22,306 nucleotides of DNA, from contig JBFMFE010000012.1 of the NCBI GenBank assembly GCA_040752295.1, positions 1-22,306 on the forward strand, in the 5' to 3' direction. The stretch is from JBFMFE01 sp040752295. Its GTDB lineage: Bacteria; UBP15; UBA6099; JBFMBQ01. The position numbers and the translations under genes were made by a program. Numbering within the stretch: position 1 is the stretch's first letter; the number at the start of each line of letters is the position of its first letter. This document shows positions 7,101 to 15,114 of this stretch, one piece after another. A model generated the notes under the pieces. The model was not told the DNA's origin. It made no database searches and worked only from the letters and a program-made list of their open reading frames with translations.

Positions 7101-10100
7101 TCGCGGACGTGAACGGGGACGGCAACCTCGACATCGTGTCCGCCGACCAGACCAACTCCGAGATAGACGTCCTCACGGGCGACGGGACGGGCGTATTCGC
7201 CTGGCTCACGAGCTTCGACACTAACGACAACTTCTTCCTGGACGCCGGTGATTTCGAGAACGACGGCGACCTCGACGTCGTCACGGCGCCCGACTGGACG
7301 AACCAGCTTGTGTACAACAACAACGGGCTTGGGGCGTTCGTGAACTCAGGCGGTTCGTTCGCGATCGGAAGCCGGTACGTCCGCGCGGGCGACCTCGACG
7401 GCGACGGCGACCTCGACTTTGCGAACGGGAGCACCACCGGGGGCGGAGACGTGTTCCTGAACGACGCCGGTCCGCAGAACGCGCCCGCCGCGCCCGCCAC
7501 GCTCAGTTCCTTTACCGACGGAAACCAGGTCACGCTCACGTGGACAGACGGATCGGATACCGAAACCGCCGACTCCGACCTTCTCACGTACGACGTCCGC
7601 GTCGGCGCCGTTTCGGGCGGAAACGACGTCTTTTCCGGCGCCGTGAAAGCCGGGGCTGGAAACGCCGGGCATCCCGAAACCAGCGGCATACTCACCCATA
7701 TTCTCAAGAACCTTTCCAACGGCACGTATTACTGGAGCGTCAGGACGGTGGACTCACAGCTCGCGCGCTCCGCCTGGTCGGTGGAAAAAACCTTCACGAT
7801 AAACACGCTGTCGCCGTCGGGAATATGCACGGTCGCAACAAACGCCGACGCCGGCGCGGGGTCGCTCCGCCAGTGCATCACCGACACGAACGCCTCCGCC
7901 GGCGCCGACACAATCGAATTCGACCCCGCGTTCGGCTGGGACGCCAACCCCATCGCCCTCGCGTCGGCGCTCCCCGCCCTCAGCGACGCCTCGGGCGGCA
8001 CGACGATTGACAACTCCACCGCCAAGGAAGTCACCGTGGACGGCGGCGGCGCCTTCTTCGACTGTTTCACGGTCCAGACCGCCACGAACACCATTCAGGG
8101 TCTGTCCATCGTCAAATGCTCCGGCAACAACAACAGCGCCATAAGGATCACGGGCGCGGGCGCGTTCAACAACACCGTCGCCGGAAACAAGATCGGGACG
8201 AACAACGCCGGCGCCGCGCTGAACGGGAACGACTACGGCGTGACCATCGCCAACGGCGCGAACGGCAATTACATTGACGGAACAACAGCGGCGGGGAAAA
8301 ACGTCGTCTCCGGCAACAACAAATCCGGCGTGTACATCACAGGCGCGGGCGCCGACTCGAACGTCATAAAAGGGAACTACATCGGCACGAACCCTGCGGG
8401 CGCCGCGGCGCTCGGCAACACGGAACACGGCGTCTTCATTGACCAGGGCGCGAAGTACAACACGATCGGCGGCGCCGGCGCGACAGACGGCAACGTCATC
8501 TCCGGCAACGCCGCAAGGGGGATCAGGTTCTCGCTCGCCGGCACCGAATGGAACACCGCGATCGGGAACTATATCGGCACGAACGCCGCCGGCACTGCCG
8601 CCATCGCCAACAACATCGGCATCGAACTGAGCTGGGGCACGCAGAACAACACAATCGGCGGGGACACGGCGCAGGAGAGAAACGTCATATCCGGCAACAC
8701 GTCGCAGGGCATCTGGGTGCTCGCGAACAGCGGAGACGTAGTGACCGGCAACTACGTCGGGGTTGACAAGAACGGCGCCGCCCTCGGAAACGGGGGGCAG
8801 GGGATAAGCGTCACGAACGGCGCGACGAACAACAGGATCGGGGGCAGCGTCGCGGGCGAGGACAACCTCATCGCCTGGAACTCCGGTTCGGGAGTGAACA
8901 TCGAGGACGCCGGGACCTCGCTGAACGAGGTCACCGGCAACACGATCCGCGACAACGGGAAGATCGCCGCCGGCAACGGCGTGACCATAACCGACTCCGC
9001 GTCGGGCAATTTCGTGAGGGGCAACGTCATACAGTCGAACGGCGTGGCGCTCAGCGGCTACGGGCTATACCTCGCCAACGGCGCGAACGGCAACGTCATC
9101 GGCGGCGCCGGCGCGGGCGACCCGAACGTCATAACCACGAACAACCTCGCCGGAATCTACCTTGTGACCGACACGACGGATTTCAACACGTTCTCGCGGA
9201 ACAGGGTTTACAGTAACAGCGGGCTTGGGATCGATTTCGACGCCGGGAGTCCGGGCGCGAATCAGGGGATCGCGCCGCCGACGGTCTACTGCTCGACCTC
9301 GCTCGGGGGAGGGCTGTACAACGTCACCGCGACGTCGTCATGCGGGGCGGGCTGCACGGTGGAGTTTTTCCAGGTTGACGATCCGCCGGGGGGAGTCACG
9401 GAAGACCCGTCGCTTTCGGGCGAGGGCTATTACTATCTCGGCTCTGCGACGACGGACGCGACCGGAACGGCTGCCGCGACGCTCACGATACCCGCCGTCG
9501 GCGCGGGCACGAAGATAACCGCCACGATAACCGACGCGACGGGAAACACGTCGGAGTTCGCCCTCAACTACGACATAACGTCGCCCACGGCGTGCCCGTC
9601 CACGAGCGATCCGCCCGTCGTTACGAACGTCGTATTCACGCCGAACAGCCTCCCGCCTGACGGCGCGACGACGACGACAGTGACAGCCGACGTAAGCGAT
9701 CCGAACGGGCTTGCGGACGTCGCGTCCGTGACGATTGATTTGACGCCAGTCGGCGGAGGGGCGGCGGTGACGCTCTACGACAACGGCACGAACGGCGATG
9801 CCGTCGCAGGCGACGGGACGTACACGCTCGCCGGTATAACCGTCGCAATCGGAACGTCCGCCGGGGCGAAGACTATAACCGTGACCGCCACGGACCTCGC
9901 ATCGAACACCGGGAGCGGCAACGGGACGCTGACCGTAACGAACGAGCCGCCCGTCGTTACGAACGTCGTATTCACGCCGAACAGCCTCCCGCCGGACGGG
10001 GCGACGACGACGACAGTCACAGCCGACGTGAGCGATCCGAACGGGCTTGCGGACGTCGCTTCAGTAACGATTGACTTGACGCCCATCGGCGGAGGGGCTG

Positions 10101-12394
10101 CCGTCACGCTCTACGACGACGGGACGAACGGCGACGCAGTTGCCGGAGACGGGACGTACACGCTCGCCGGTATAACCGTCGCAATTGGAACGTCCGCCGG
10201 GGCGAAGACTATAACCGTGACGGCGACCGATTCAGCCTCGAACACGGGGAGCGGCAACGGGACGCTGACCGTCACGAACGAGCCGCCCGTCGTTACGAAC
10301 GTCGTATTCACGCCGAACAGCCTCCCGCCGGACGGGGCGACGACGACGACAGTGACAGCCGACGTGAGCGATCCGAACGGGCTTGCGGACATCGCTTCAG
10401 TGACGATTGATTTGACGCCCATCGGCGGAGGGGCGACCGCCACACTCTACGACGACGGGACGAACGGCGACGCGTTCGCGGGCGACGGGACGTACACGCT
10501 CGCCGGTATAACCGTCGCAATCGGAACGTCCGCCGGGGCGAAGACGATAACCGTGACCGCCACGGACCTCGCATCGAACACGGGGAGCGGCAACGGGACG
10601 CTGACCGTCACGAACGAGCCGCCCGTCGTTACGAACGTCGTATTCACGCCGAACAGCCTCCCGCCTGACGGGGCGACGACGACGACAGTCACAGCCGACG
10701 TGAGCGACCCGAACGGGCTTGCGGACGTCGCTTCAGTGACGATTGATTTGACGCCCATCGGCGGAGGGGCGGCGGTTACGCTCTATGACGACGGCACGAA
10801 CGGCGATGCCGCCGCGGGCGACGGGACGTACACGCTCGCCGGTATAACCGTCGCAATCGGAACGTCCGCCGGCGCGAAGACTATAACCGTGACGGCGACC
10901 GATTCAGCCTCGAACACGGGGAGCGGCAATGGGACATTGACGGTCAACGGTCCGCCGGTCGTTACATCGGTCACGTTCGACCCGAACCCCGTTGTCAAGG
11001 ACGGGACAACGACCGCGACGGCGCTCGTTACCGACCCCGACGGCATCGGCGACGTCGTGAGCGTGACGATTGATCTGACGCCCGTCGGCGGCGCGCCGGG
11101 CGCCGCGATGTCCTACACGGGCGGCAACTCGTACGAACTCGCCTTCCCCCTCACGGGCGTCGCGCCGGGAACTTACATACTGTGGGTTACCGCCGAGGAC
11201 ACGTTCGCGCAGACCGGCGCCGCTTCCGGCACGCTCGTGATCGTTGACTTGATGCCCAGACCGCCGGTCATGAATTCGGTCGTCAACAACCTCGGCGTGA
11301 TTGACGTCACGTGGACGTCCCCGACGCAGGACGTGACGGGCGCACCGCTCTCGCAGCTCGACGGTCATTACCTCTACCGCCGCGAATCGTCCACATCCAC
11401 CTACACGCTCGTCTACACCGACGCGACGACCTCCACGGGCACTGTCATCGCCTGGACCGACGCCGGGGTGGAACTATTCAAGACTTACTGCTACGTCGCG
11501 ACGGCATATATAACTGGCATCGCCGAAAGCGACTACTCGAACGAAAAGTGCGCCCTCGCCAGACCGAAGGAGTACAACCTCGTGCTCCAGTGCGGGATTG
11601 ACTACATCACGGGCGAGTACTACCCGCCCGAAACGCCGGGGCGCCTCAACCGCCCGGCGGACGTGGCCGCCGACGGCGCGGGGTTCATCTACATCGCCGA
11701 CCAGGACAACCACAGGATACAGAAATGGAACGAGGACTGCGGGTACGTGACGCACTGGGGGAGGCTTGGACCCGAGGACGGCAACTTCAGGCAGCCACTC
11801 GGAATCACCTACTACGGGGGCAATCTGTACGTCGTGGACAACTACAACCGCGTGCAGGCGTTCGACACAAACGGCGCGTTCCTCGACTCATGGACAGTCA
11901 TGGCGCCGGTGGGTATCGAGGCAGACCCCGCCACCGGCAACCTCCTCGTCAGCGCCGCCGACAACAAGATATACGTCTTCCAGCCCGACGGGACGCTTCT
12001 CGCGACCTGGTCGGCGTCGAACCCGAAGCAGATCGCCTTCGACGCCGCCGGAAACGTTTATTACGTCTCCATGACCGGAAACAAGGTCGTCATCCTCGAC
12101 GGGAGCGGCAACCCGGCGGGCGGATGGGGCGCGCTGGGCGGCGATTACGGCGAGTTCTATTATCCATTCGGCATCGCAATTGACGGCGCGGACACCGTGT
12201 ACGTCTCCGACACGAAGAACAACAGGGTGGAGATATTCGACACCGGGGGAACGATGAAGAACCTCATACCCTACAAGCACGTGGACTACGCGCTGCTCAA
12301 CTACCCGATGGGGATCGGAATTTCCTCATTCTCCGGAAGGGTCTTTCTCTGCGACGCGAACAACAGCCGCCTGCTCGTCTTTTCGCCGCCGTAG
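4163..12394 (+). CDS. Giant secreted subtilisin-like protease with VCBS, beta-helix, Ig-like and NHL domains
   Basis: This is a 2743-residue exported protein. Residues 1-26 form a signal peptide (cleavage likely after AHA). Two GWNL modules follow (around 35 and 113), then an inhibitor-like propeptide (about 214-280) and an S8 protease domain (about 300-575). Its triad is Asp329 (DTGVDGTH), His363 (NGHGTHVAG) and Ser522 (GTSTSAG), with oxyanion Asn459. Downstream are PKD-like (582-668), Big2-like (674-757), seven or so VCBS/FG-GAP repeats with DxDGDGD calcium loops (778-1102), Fn3 (1110-1212) and a right-handed beta-helix with NVISGN/GNYIGTN repeats (1222-1800). Five Ig-like repeats (1817-2362), Fn3 (2367-2471) and an NHL beta-propeller (2493-2743) complete it. 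No LPxTG, PEP-CTERM or autotransporter end is visible. A role in surface adhesion, matrix or polymer degradation is inferred. The gene stands alone. Confidence 0.93.
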   Translation: MIKAFRLNILFAPFLAFSLHFCTAHAVEHVFSPGWNLISIPSHPGDDDLCRAFPPAVSLFDYDGGAYRTCARAGVPFVHGKAYWAYFPEETRISIAGESPASPTTHVVLKKGWNLLGNTSGKMLPWDASVLVDGVPITESAAPPSPPFEYDPAAGRYRRAGLLKPWQGYALYVPADCTLTLPGEPGAQDAIIYAAFGDDRISSLPDGTRHVARELLIQAEGGADETLVVEKVGALGGRVTGVNPFVKLYQVEFPDGTDVAAAADSLSAAPGIRAAVVNVVLVLPDYVPDDPPYSAEAPQEQRWAWDRIGAPRVWTPDAAAGSPLIAVVDTGVDGTHPDLAGRAVPGKSFVAPGEPGNADANGHGTHVAGIIAAAAGNGAGIAGVCRDCRILPLKVCAVSGDCPFFTVLNGIVHAANEGARVINVSLAAADAPPQATAVFQSVVDYAAGKGALVVAAAGNAAGDAADTIPAALDNLLAVGATDRTDRRAPFSNSGAVVDLAAPGVSIYSLEPGGGAAFRQGTSTSAGFVSGAAGHLLAVQPALTAPELRGILLDTAVALPGEDLLGAGRLNLYAAHLRLNPENQPPRILDLKVSASVVNPGESVQASFGMYDPDGDVMSYRWEIEAGTLSTPPGSVVTWTLPHEPGTYRIAVHVTDGRGGAVSESVSVQAGAARLRHIRVYPSVVQLRQGEETTLKAYGFFEDGRLIPVHAAWSMDNPVGVIDENGKLTPTAEGSAVVTASVGEITGRCLVFVDVNASFPSLVPAGFADSGQNLGGASDEVVEIGDLDGDGDGDLVIGQVDDVNQVYLNNGAGTFALAGNTATSLTTTYFDLGDVDRDGDLDLVEAAANGQGWRVYFNNGAGGLTDSGQILGAGSDAYSARLADVDSDGDLDLLGADHINGQSNKLFLNNGFGTFGAPQNVGSSLPTLRVVPGDVDNDGDVDFVEANDLANADRVYINDGAGNFSPGQILPGVTSTAHLLLADVNGDGNLDIVSADQTNSEIDVLTGDGTGVFAWLTSFDTNDNFFLDAGDFENDGDLDVVTAPDWTNQLVYNNNGLGAFVNSGGSFAIGSRYVRAGDLDGDGDLDFANGSTTGGGDVFLNDAGPQNAPAAPATLSSFTDGNQVTLTWTDGSDTETADSDLLTYDVRVGAVSGGNDVFSGAVKAGAGNAGHPETSGILTHILKNLSNGTYYWSVRTVDSQLARSAWSVEKTFTINTLSPSGICTVATNADAGAGSLRQCITDTNASAGADTIEFDPAFGWDANPIALASALPALSDASGGTTIDNSTAKEVTVDGGGAFFDCFTVQTATNTIQGLSIVKCSGNNNSAIRITGAGAFNNTVAGNKIGTNNAGAALNGNDYGVTIANGANGNYIDGTTAAGKNVVSGNNKSGVYITGAGADSNVIKGNYIGTNPAGAAALGNTEHGVFIDQGAKYNTIGGAGATDGNVISGNAARGIRFSLAGTEWNTAIGNYIGTNAAGTAAIANNIGIELSWGTQNNTIGGDTAQERNVISGNTSQGIWVLANSGDVVTGNYVGVDKNGAALGNGGQGISVTNGATNNRIGGSVAGEDNLIAWNSGSGVNIEDAGTSLNEVTGNTIRDNGKIAAGNGVTITDSASGNFVRGNVIQSNGVALSGYGLYLANGANGNVIGGAGAGDPNVITTNNLAGIYLVTDTTDFNTFSRNRVYSNSGLGIDFDAGSPGANQGIAPPTVYCSTSLGGGLYNVTATSSCGAGCTVEFFQVDDPPGGVTEDPSLSGEGYYYLGSATTDATGTAAATLTIPAVGAGTKITATITDATGNTSEFALNYDITSPTACPSTSDPPVVTNVVFTPNSLPPDGATTTTVTADVSDPNGLADVASVTIDLTPVGGGAAVTLYDNGTNGDAVAGDGTYTLAGITVAIGTSAGAKTITVTATDLASNTGSGNGTLTVTNEPPVVTNVVFTPNSLPPDGATTTTVTADVSDPNGLADVASVTIDLTPIGGGAAVTLYDDGTNGDAVAGDGTYTLAGITVAIGTSAGAKTITVTATDSASNTGSGNGTLTVTNEPPVVTNVVFTPNSLPPDGATTTTVTADVSDPNGLADIASVTIDLTPIGGGATATLYDDGTNGDAFAGDGTYTLAGITVAIGTSAGAKTITVTATDLASNTGSGNGTLTVTNEPPVVTNVVFTPNSLPPDGATTTTVTADVSDPNGLADVASVTIDLTPIGGGAAVTLYDDGTNGDAAAGDGTYTLAGITVAIGTSAGAKTITVTATDSASNTGSGNGTLTVNGPPVVTSVTFDPNPVVKDGTTTATALVTDPDGIGDVVSVTIDLTPVGGAPGAAMSYTGGNSYELAFPLTGVAPGTYILWVTAEDTFAQTGAASGTLVIVDLMPRPPVMNSVVNNLGVIDVTWTSPTQDVTGAPLSQLDGHYLYRRESSTSTYTLVYTDATTSTGTVIAWTDAGVELFKTYCYVATAYITGIAESDYSNEKCALARPKEYNLVLQCGIDYITGEYYPPETPGRLNRPADVAADGAGFIYIADQDNHRIQKWNEDCGYVTHWGRLGPEDGNFRQPLGITYYGGNLYVVDNYNRVQAFDTNGAFLDSWTVMAPVGIEADPATGNLLVSAADNKIYVFQPDGTLLATWSASNPKQIAFDAAGNVYYVSMTGNKVVILDGSGNPAGGWGALGGDYGEFYYPFGIAIDGADTVYVSDTKNNRVEIFDTGGTMKNLIPYKHVDYALLNYPMGIGISSFSGRVFLCDANNSRLLVFSPP
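9611..11247 (+). repeat. Tandem 336-bp repeats (four near-identical plus one diverged)
   Basis: Units begin at 9611, 9947, 10283 and 10619, exactly 336 bp (112 codons) apart. A diverged fifth begins at 10952. The first four are nearly identical in DNA, including silent positions, so they are recent copies. Units 1 and 3 end in DLASNTGSG and units 2 and 4 in DSASNTGSG, with matching silent bases, so a 672-bp pair was duplicated. Each unit encodes an Ig-like fold starting PPVVTNVVFTPN. Confidence 0.92.
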
Positions 12395-12416
12395 AGGCGC
12401 GGAAAAACACGGGTTT

Positions 12417-12484
12417 CGGACCTCGGTAAATCTTTCATCTGTGTATGAAAAATCGGAGTGACATTTCACGGGGTCCGCGTTTTT
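12417..12484 (+). terminator. Possible terminator after the giant gene
   Basis: CGGACCTCG (12417-12425) can pair with CGGGGTCCG (12469-12477) over nine positions with one G-U. The enclosed segment holds a second perfect hairpin, TTTCAT-N6-ATGAAA (12433-12450). A five-T run (12480-12484) follows two bases after the outer stem. The long distance between the outer arms makes this less typical than a simple hairpin. Confidence 0.4.
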
Positions 12485-12565
12485 CAACGGGCTGGTAAAG
12501 ATTGATTTCGGCGCCCGCGGAGAGGCAAAAGAAAATCTTTTGAATCCCCCGACGCGGGGGAATGA

Positions 12566-12571
12566 TATAAT
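12566..12571 (+). promoter_or_regulatory. Candidate -10 box just before the phosphodiesterase start
   Basis: A perfect TATAAT lies nine bases before ATG 12581. No good -35 is seen; TTGAAT at 12540 gives a 20-bp spacer. A small hairpin (CCCCC/GGGGG, 12546-12560) lies between them. If used, the transcript would have almost no leader. Confidence 0.35.
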
Positions 12572-12580
12572 GGGGCAGCG

Positions 12581-13351
12581 ATGAATGAACATCCGCTCGT
12601 GATCGCCCACAGGGGCTTCCCGAGGGAAGCGCCCGAGAACACCATACCCGCCTTCGAGAAGGCGTTGGAGGCGGGCGCGCACATGATCGAACTCGACGTC
12701 AGGAGCACGAGCGACGGGCACCCCGTGGTGTTTCACGATTACTCCCTGTACCGTACGACGTCCCAGCGCGGGCTGATCGAAATGCTCACGCTGAGGCAGG
12801 TGGAGAAGCTCGACGTGGGCGCGCAGCGCGGCGAGGAGTTCCACGGCACGCGCATACCGCAGCTCGAGGAGGCGCTCATCTTCGCCAGAAACCGCGTACC
12901 CGTGAACATCGAGCTGAAAACGCCCGGCATCGAACGAAAGATCGTCAACCTCATAAAAAAACACTCGATGACCAGGAGCGTCCTGGTAAGCTCGTTCAGA
13001 TATTCGAGTCTCAAAAAGATAGCGGAGATGGAGCCGGAGATAAGGCTCGGAGTCATCGCCGTCTTCCTCTCGGGCTTCGACGACATAGTGAAGGACCTGA
13101 ACCCCTATTCCGTTCACCTGTGGAGCCCGCTGCTGCTGTCGAAGATACCCATAGACCACGCGCACAGCCGGGGGCTGCGGGTTTACGCGTGGCCGGTCAA
13201 CTCGGTGAGACAGTTCAGGGTCCTCTCGATCCTCGGGGTTGACGCGATGATCACGGAGATGCCCGACCGGCTCGTCCAGGCGCTGCCTCCCGAGCAGCGA
13301 GGCGTGACCCGTAAGACACTTCCGCCGCGCCTGAAACCGAAAAAAGCGTAA
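12581..13351 (+). CDS. Glycerophosphodiester phosphodiesterase (GDPD family)
   Basis: The 256-residue protein is a full-length single-domain GDPD enzyme, a TIM barrel that hydrolyses glycerophosphodiesters to glycerol-3-phosphate and an alcohol. The family signature is present: His10-Arg11-Gly12, Glu19-Asn20-Thr21, Glu37 and Asp39 (IELDV), catalytic His52 (VVFHD), Glu111 (NIELK), and the late YAWPVN and GVDAMITEMP strands. No signal peptide or membrane segment is seen, so it should be cytoplasmic, like UgpQ. The start is ATG 12581, preceded by GGGG and very close to a TATAAT. The lipid-kinase gene two genes downstream makes phospholipid turnover a plausible shared theme, though the three genes have separate spacers. 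Substrate specificity cannot be read from sequence. Confidence 0.93.
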   Translation: MNEHPLVIAHRGFPREAPENTIPAFEKALEAGAHMIELDVRSTSDGHPVVFHDYSLYRTTSQRGLIEMLTLRQVEKLDVGAQRGEEFHGTRIPQLEEALIFARNRVPVNIELKTPGIERKIVNLIKKHSMTRSVLVSSFRYSSLKKIAEMEPEIRLGVIAVFLSGFDDIVKDLNPYSVHLWSPLLLSKIPIDHAHSRGLRVYAWPVNSVRQFRVLSILGVDAMITEMPDRLVQALPPEQRGVTRKTLPPRLKPKKA

Positions 13352-13395
13352 AGGAAAGGTGTGACCCGATTCACGTTGCGCGAACGGCAGTGGGG

Positions 13396-13424
13396 TTTAA
13401 AATCGCGCCGGCGTGATGTAGAAT
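13396..13424 (+). promoter_or_regulatory. Promoter candidate of the coiled-coil gene
   Basis: TTTAAA (13396-13401) and TAGAAT (13419-13424) are 17 bp apart. The predicted start of transcription coincides with ATG 13431, and no ribosome site is present. A leaderless message is therefore possible. Confidence 0.4.
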
Positions 13425-13430
13425 AAAAAT

Positions 13431-13907
13431 ATGACGGTTATCGAGTTTGTTTCAGTGACGGGCGTTACGGCGACCATACTCGGGGTCTTCGTCACGATTG
13501 TCGCCTATTTCAACGGAAAGCACGTGAAGCAGCTTGCGGTGTCCACCGAGGCGCTTATCAAGGGCACGCAGGAGATGATCCAGAGAATGGACGAGAGAAG
13601 CGAGAAGATGAGCAGGGACACGCTGGAATCCACGGAGAGGATGAGCAGAGAAACACAGGCGATGATCCAGAGAATGGACGAGAGAAGCGAGAAGATGAGC
13701 AGGGACACGCTGGAATCCATGGAGAGGATGAGCAGGGAAACACAGGCGATGATCCAGAGAATGGACGAGAGAAGCGAGAGGATGAGCAGGGACACGCAGG
13801 CGATGATCATGAAAAACTCCGAAGAGAACCGCAAACTTCTCGAAAAGCTCGACCAGCGCGCCGAAGACAGGCACGAGGAGGTCATGCTCAGACTGGGTTC
13901 GGCGTGA
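13431..13907 (+). CDS. Membrane-anchored repetitive coiled-coil protein
   Basis: The 158-residue protein has one N-terminal hydrophobic segment (about residues 5-27, FVSVTGVTATILGVFVTIVA) followed by a highly charged helix to the end. From residue 49 a 29-residue unit beginning MIQRMDERSEKMSRD is repeated twice, with a shortened third copy, mirrored by an 87-bp DNA repeat. Each unit contains smaller RMSR-(D/E)-T echoes. Such a layout fits a rod-like homo-oligomer anchored in the inner membrane; this is inference, and no named family is recognised. It resembles generic coiled-coil anchors more than a receptor, as there is no sensor or signalling domain. There is no ribosome site, and a -10-like box ends six bases before the ATG. 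It may be co-located with the lipid genes only by chance. Confidence 0.8.
   Translation: MTVIEFVSVTGVTATILGVFVTIVAYFNGKHVKQLAVSTEALIKGTQEMIQRMDERSEKMSRDTLESTERMSRETQAMIQRMDERSEKMSRDTLESMERMSRETQAMIQRMDERSERMSRDTQAMIMKNSEENRKLLEKLDQRAEDRHEEVMLRLGSA
13575..13808 (+). repeat. 87-bp in-frame direct repeats
   Basis: Copies start at 13575, 13662 and 13749. The first two are complete and almost identical; the third is complete for about two thirds and then diverges. Each encodes 29 residues, a length that is not a multiple of seven but fits 11+11+7. Confidence 0.9.
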
Positions 13908-13990
13908 TCCAGCCGGATTTTCGCTGATGAATAATCCGGAAGTAAAAAGCAGGACGTCCGTTCCTTAACACAACGCACGAACCGGCTTCG

Positions 13991-14899
13991 ATGAAACCCC
14001 CGGGACGCGGAAAACGGGGAAAAATCAAGGCGATCGTCAATCCCCACGCCGGGCTTTTCCACCTGATTCACACCGTCGCCGAAGTCGAAGACTTCATCAG
14101 GTCGCGGATACCGGGCGTGGAGATAGTCAGGACCGACAACGAACGCGCGGCGAGGGCCGCGCTCCGCGACTGCCTCCGCGAGTGCGCCGCGACGGTCATC
14201 GTGGTGGGAGGCGACGGCAGCCTGCACGAGGCGATACAGTACGCCGCGGGGACGGGCGTCGCCCTGGGCATCGTCCCTTTCGGCACGGCGAACAACATTG
14301 CGAACTCGCTCGGCGTTCCGGCATATTACAGACACGCGGTCGAGCTGATAGCGGGTGGCGAGGCGCGCGCATTCGACCTCGGAAAGGTGGGGCGCGCCTT
14401 TTTCGCGGAGGCGGCGGGCATCGGACTCCACGCCGAAATCCTCGCCCTTTACGACCGCCACGACGCGAAGAGCATCGTGCGCGGCGTCTATTCCTTCGCC
14501 CGCACCGCGCTGAGCCTCGAACCCTTTCGCGTCCGCCTCGAACTCGACGGGGAAAAGGTTGACAGGGACGTGTTCCAGGTGACGTTCTCGAACCTCCCGC
14601 TCTACGGCAGCGGGCTTTCGCTCGCGCCCGACGCGGCGGTCAACGACGGGTTGCTCGACGTCACGATAGTGGGAGCCGCCGCAAAGGACCTGTTGCTCCA
14701 GTACCTTCTCTCGGCGAAGATGGGAACGCTGCCGCAATTGTCCGGGGTGGAGGTTTACCGCGTGGAGCGCGCGGTCGTGAACACCGACCGCCCGGTTCAC
14801 ATTCACCTCGACGCGGAGGTCGGGGCGGGCGAAAGGTTCATCGTGAGGGCGATCAGGTCGGCGGTCAGGATTATCGCCCCGCAAAAAAAACAGGCATGA
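13991..14899 (+). CDS. Diacylglycerol/lipid kinase, YegS-DagK family
   Basis: This 302-residue protein is a complete member of the diacylglycerol kinase catalytic family, which phosphorylates a lipid alcohol such as diacylglycerol using ATP. The nucleotide site is shown by IVNPHAG (15-21) and GGDGS (73-77), where Ser replaces the more common Thr. FGTANNIANSLGVP (97-110) completes the binding region. The C-terminal beta-sandwich carries PLYGSGLSLAPDAAVNDGLLDV, split here at its usual acidic loop, and an LDAEV near the end. There is no signal peptide; membrane association would be peripheral. No clear ribosome site precedes ATG 13991. With the GDPD gene upstream it suggests lipid recycling. Lipid specificity (diacylglycerol, sphingoid base or an undecaprenyl-type alcohol) is open. 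Confidence 0.9.
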   Translation: MKPPGRGKRGKIKAIVNPHAGLFHLIHTVAEVEDFIRSRIPGVEIVRTDNERAARAALRDCLRECAATVIVVGGDGSLHEAIQYAAGTGVALGIVPFGTANNIANSLGVPAYYRHAVELIAGGEARAFDLGKVGRAFFAEAAGIGLHAEILALYDRHDAKSIVRGVYSFARTALSLEPFRVRLELDGEKVDRDVFQVTFSNLPLYGSGLSLAPDAAVNDGLLDVTIVGAAAKDLLLQYLLSAKMGTLPQLSGVEVYRVERAVVNTDRPVHIHLDAEVGAGERFIVRAIRSAVRIIAPQKKQA

Positions 14900-15000
14900 T
14901 TCCACAGAACCCGGAAAGATCACCCGCGTGTTGCCCGATATGACGTTCCCCTCCTGCGTCAGCGAGCCTGATTCCACAGAAACCGGAGAGGTCACCCGCG
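14897..15000 (+). repeat. Two 32-bp direct repeats, 72 bp apart
   Basis: Copies at 14897-14928 and 14969-15000 share 29 of 32 bases, both starting TGATTCCACAGAA and ending CACCCGCG. The first copy begins exactly at the TGA stop of the lipid-kinase gene. The 40 bp between them are unrelated. Only two copies exist in the window, so this is not a CRISPR array; a dispersed intergenic element is more likely. Confidence 0.7.
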
Positions 15001-15071
15001 GAGAGATGGACCGCCCGTCAGCCACCGTATAAGTGCGTGGAGTTCGCAAAACCGAAACGGGCGCCATCGAA

Positions 15072-15114
15072 AAGGGCGCCCTTATGAAAAGAACTCCCTC
15101 TTGGCGAGGGAGTT
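15072..15114. terminator. Two palindromic hairpins between convergent genes
   Basis: AAGGGCGCCCTT (15072-15083) is a perfect 12-bp palindrome. AACTCCCTC-N5-GAGGGAGTT (15092-15114) is a perfect 9-bp stem-loop. They lie between the convergent lipid-kinase and nagA genes, where a bidirectional terminator is expected. T-runs are short: CTTTTC on the minus strand after the second stem. The rest of the 14900-15268 gap shows no gene. Confidence 0.45.

Noticed and set aside
13913..13939. CCGGATT/AATCCGG inverted repeat after the coiled-coil gene as a terminator
   Set aside because: The stem is only 7 bp with a 13-base loop and no T-run follows.
14897..15000. Possible short CRISPR array
   Set aside because: Only two imperfect copies with a single spacer, and no cas gene in the window.
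13505..15067. 520-codon open frame on the minus strand
   Set aside because: It lies antisense to the coiled-coil and lipid-kinase genes, has no recognisable domain and is Arg/Val-rich as expected from high-GC antisense frames.
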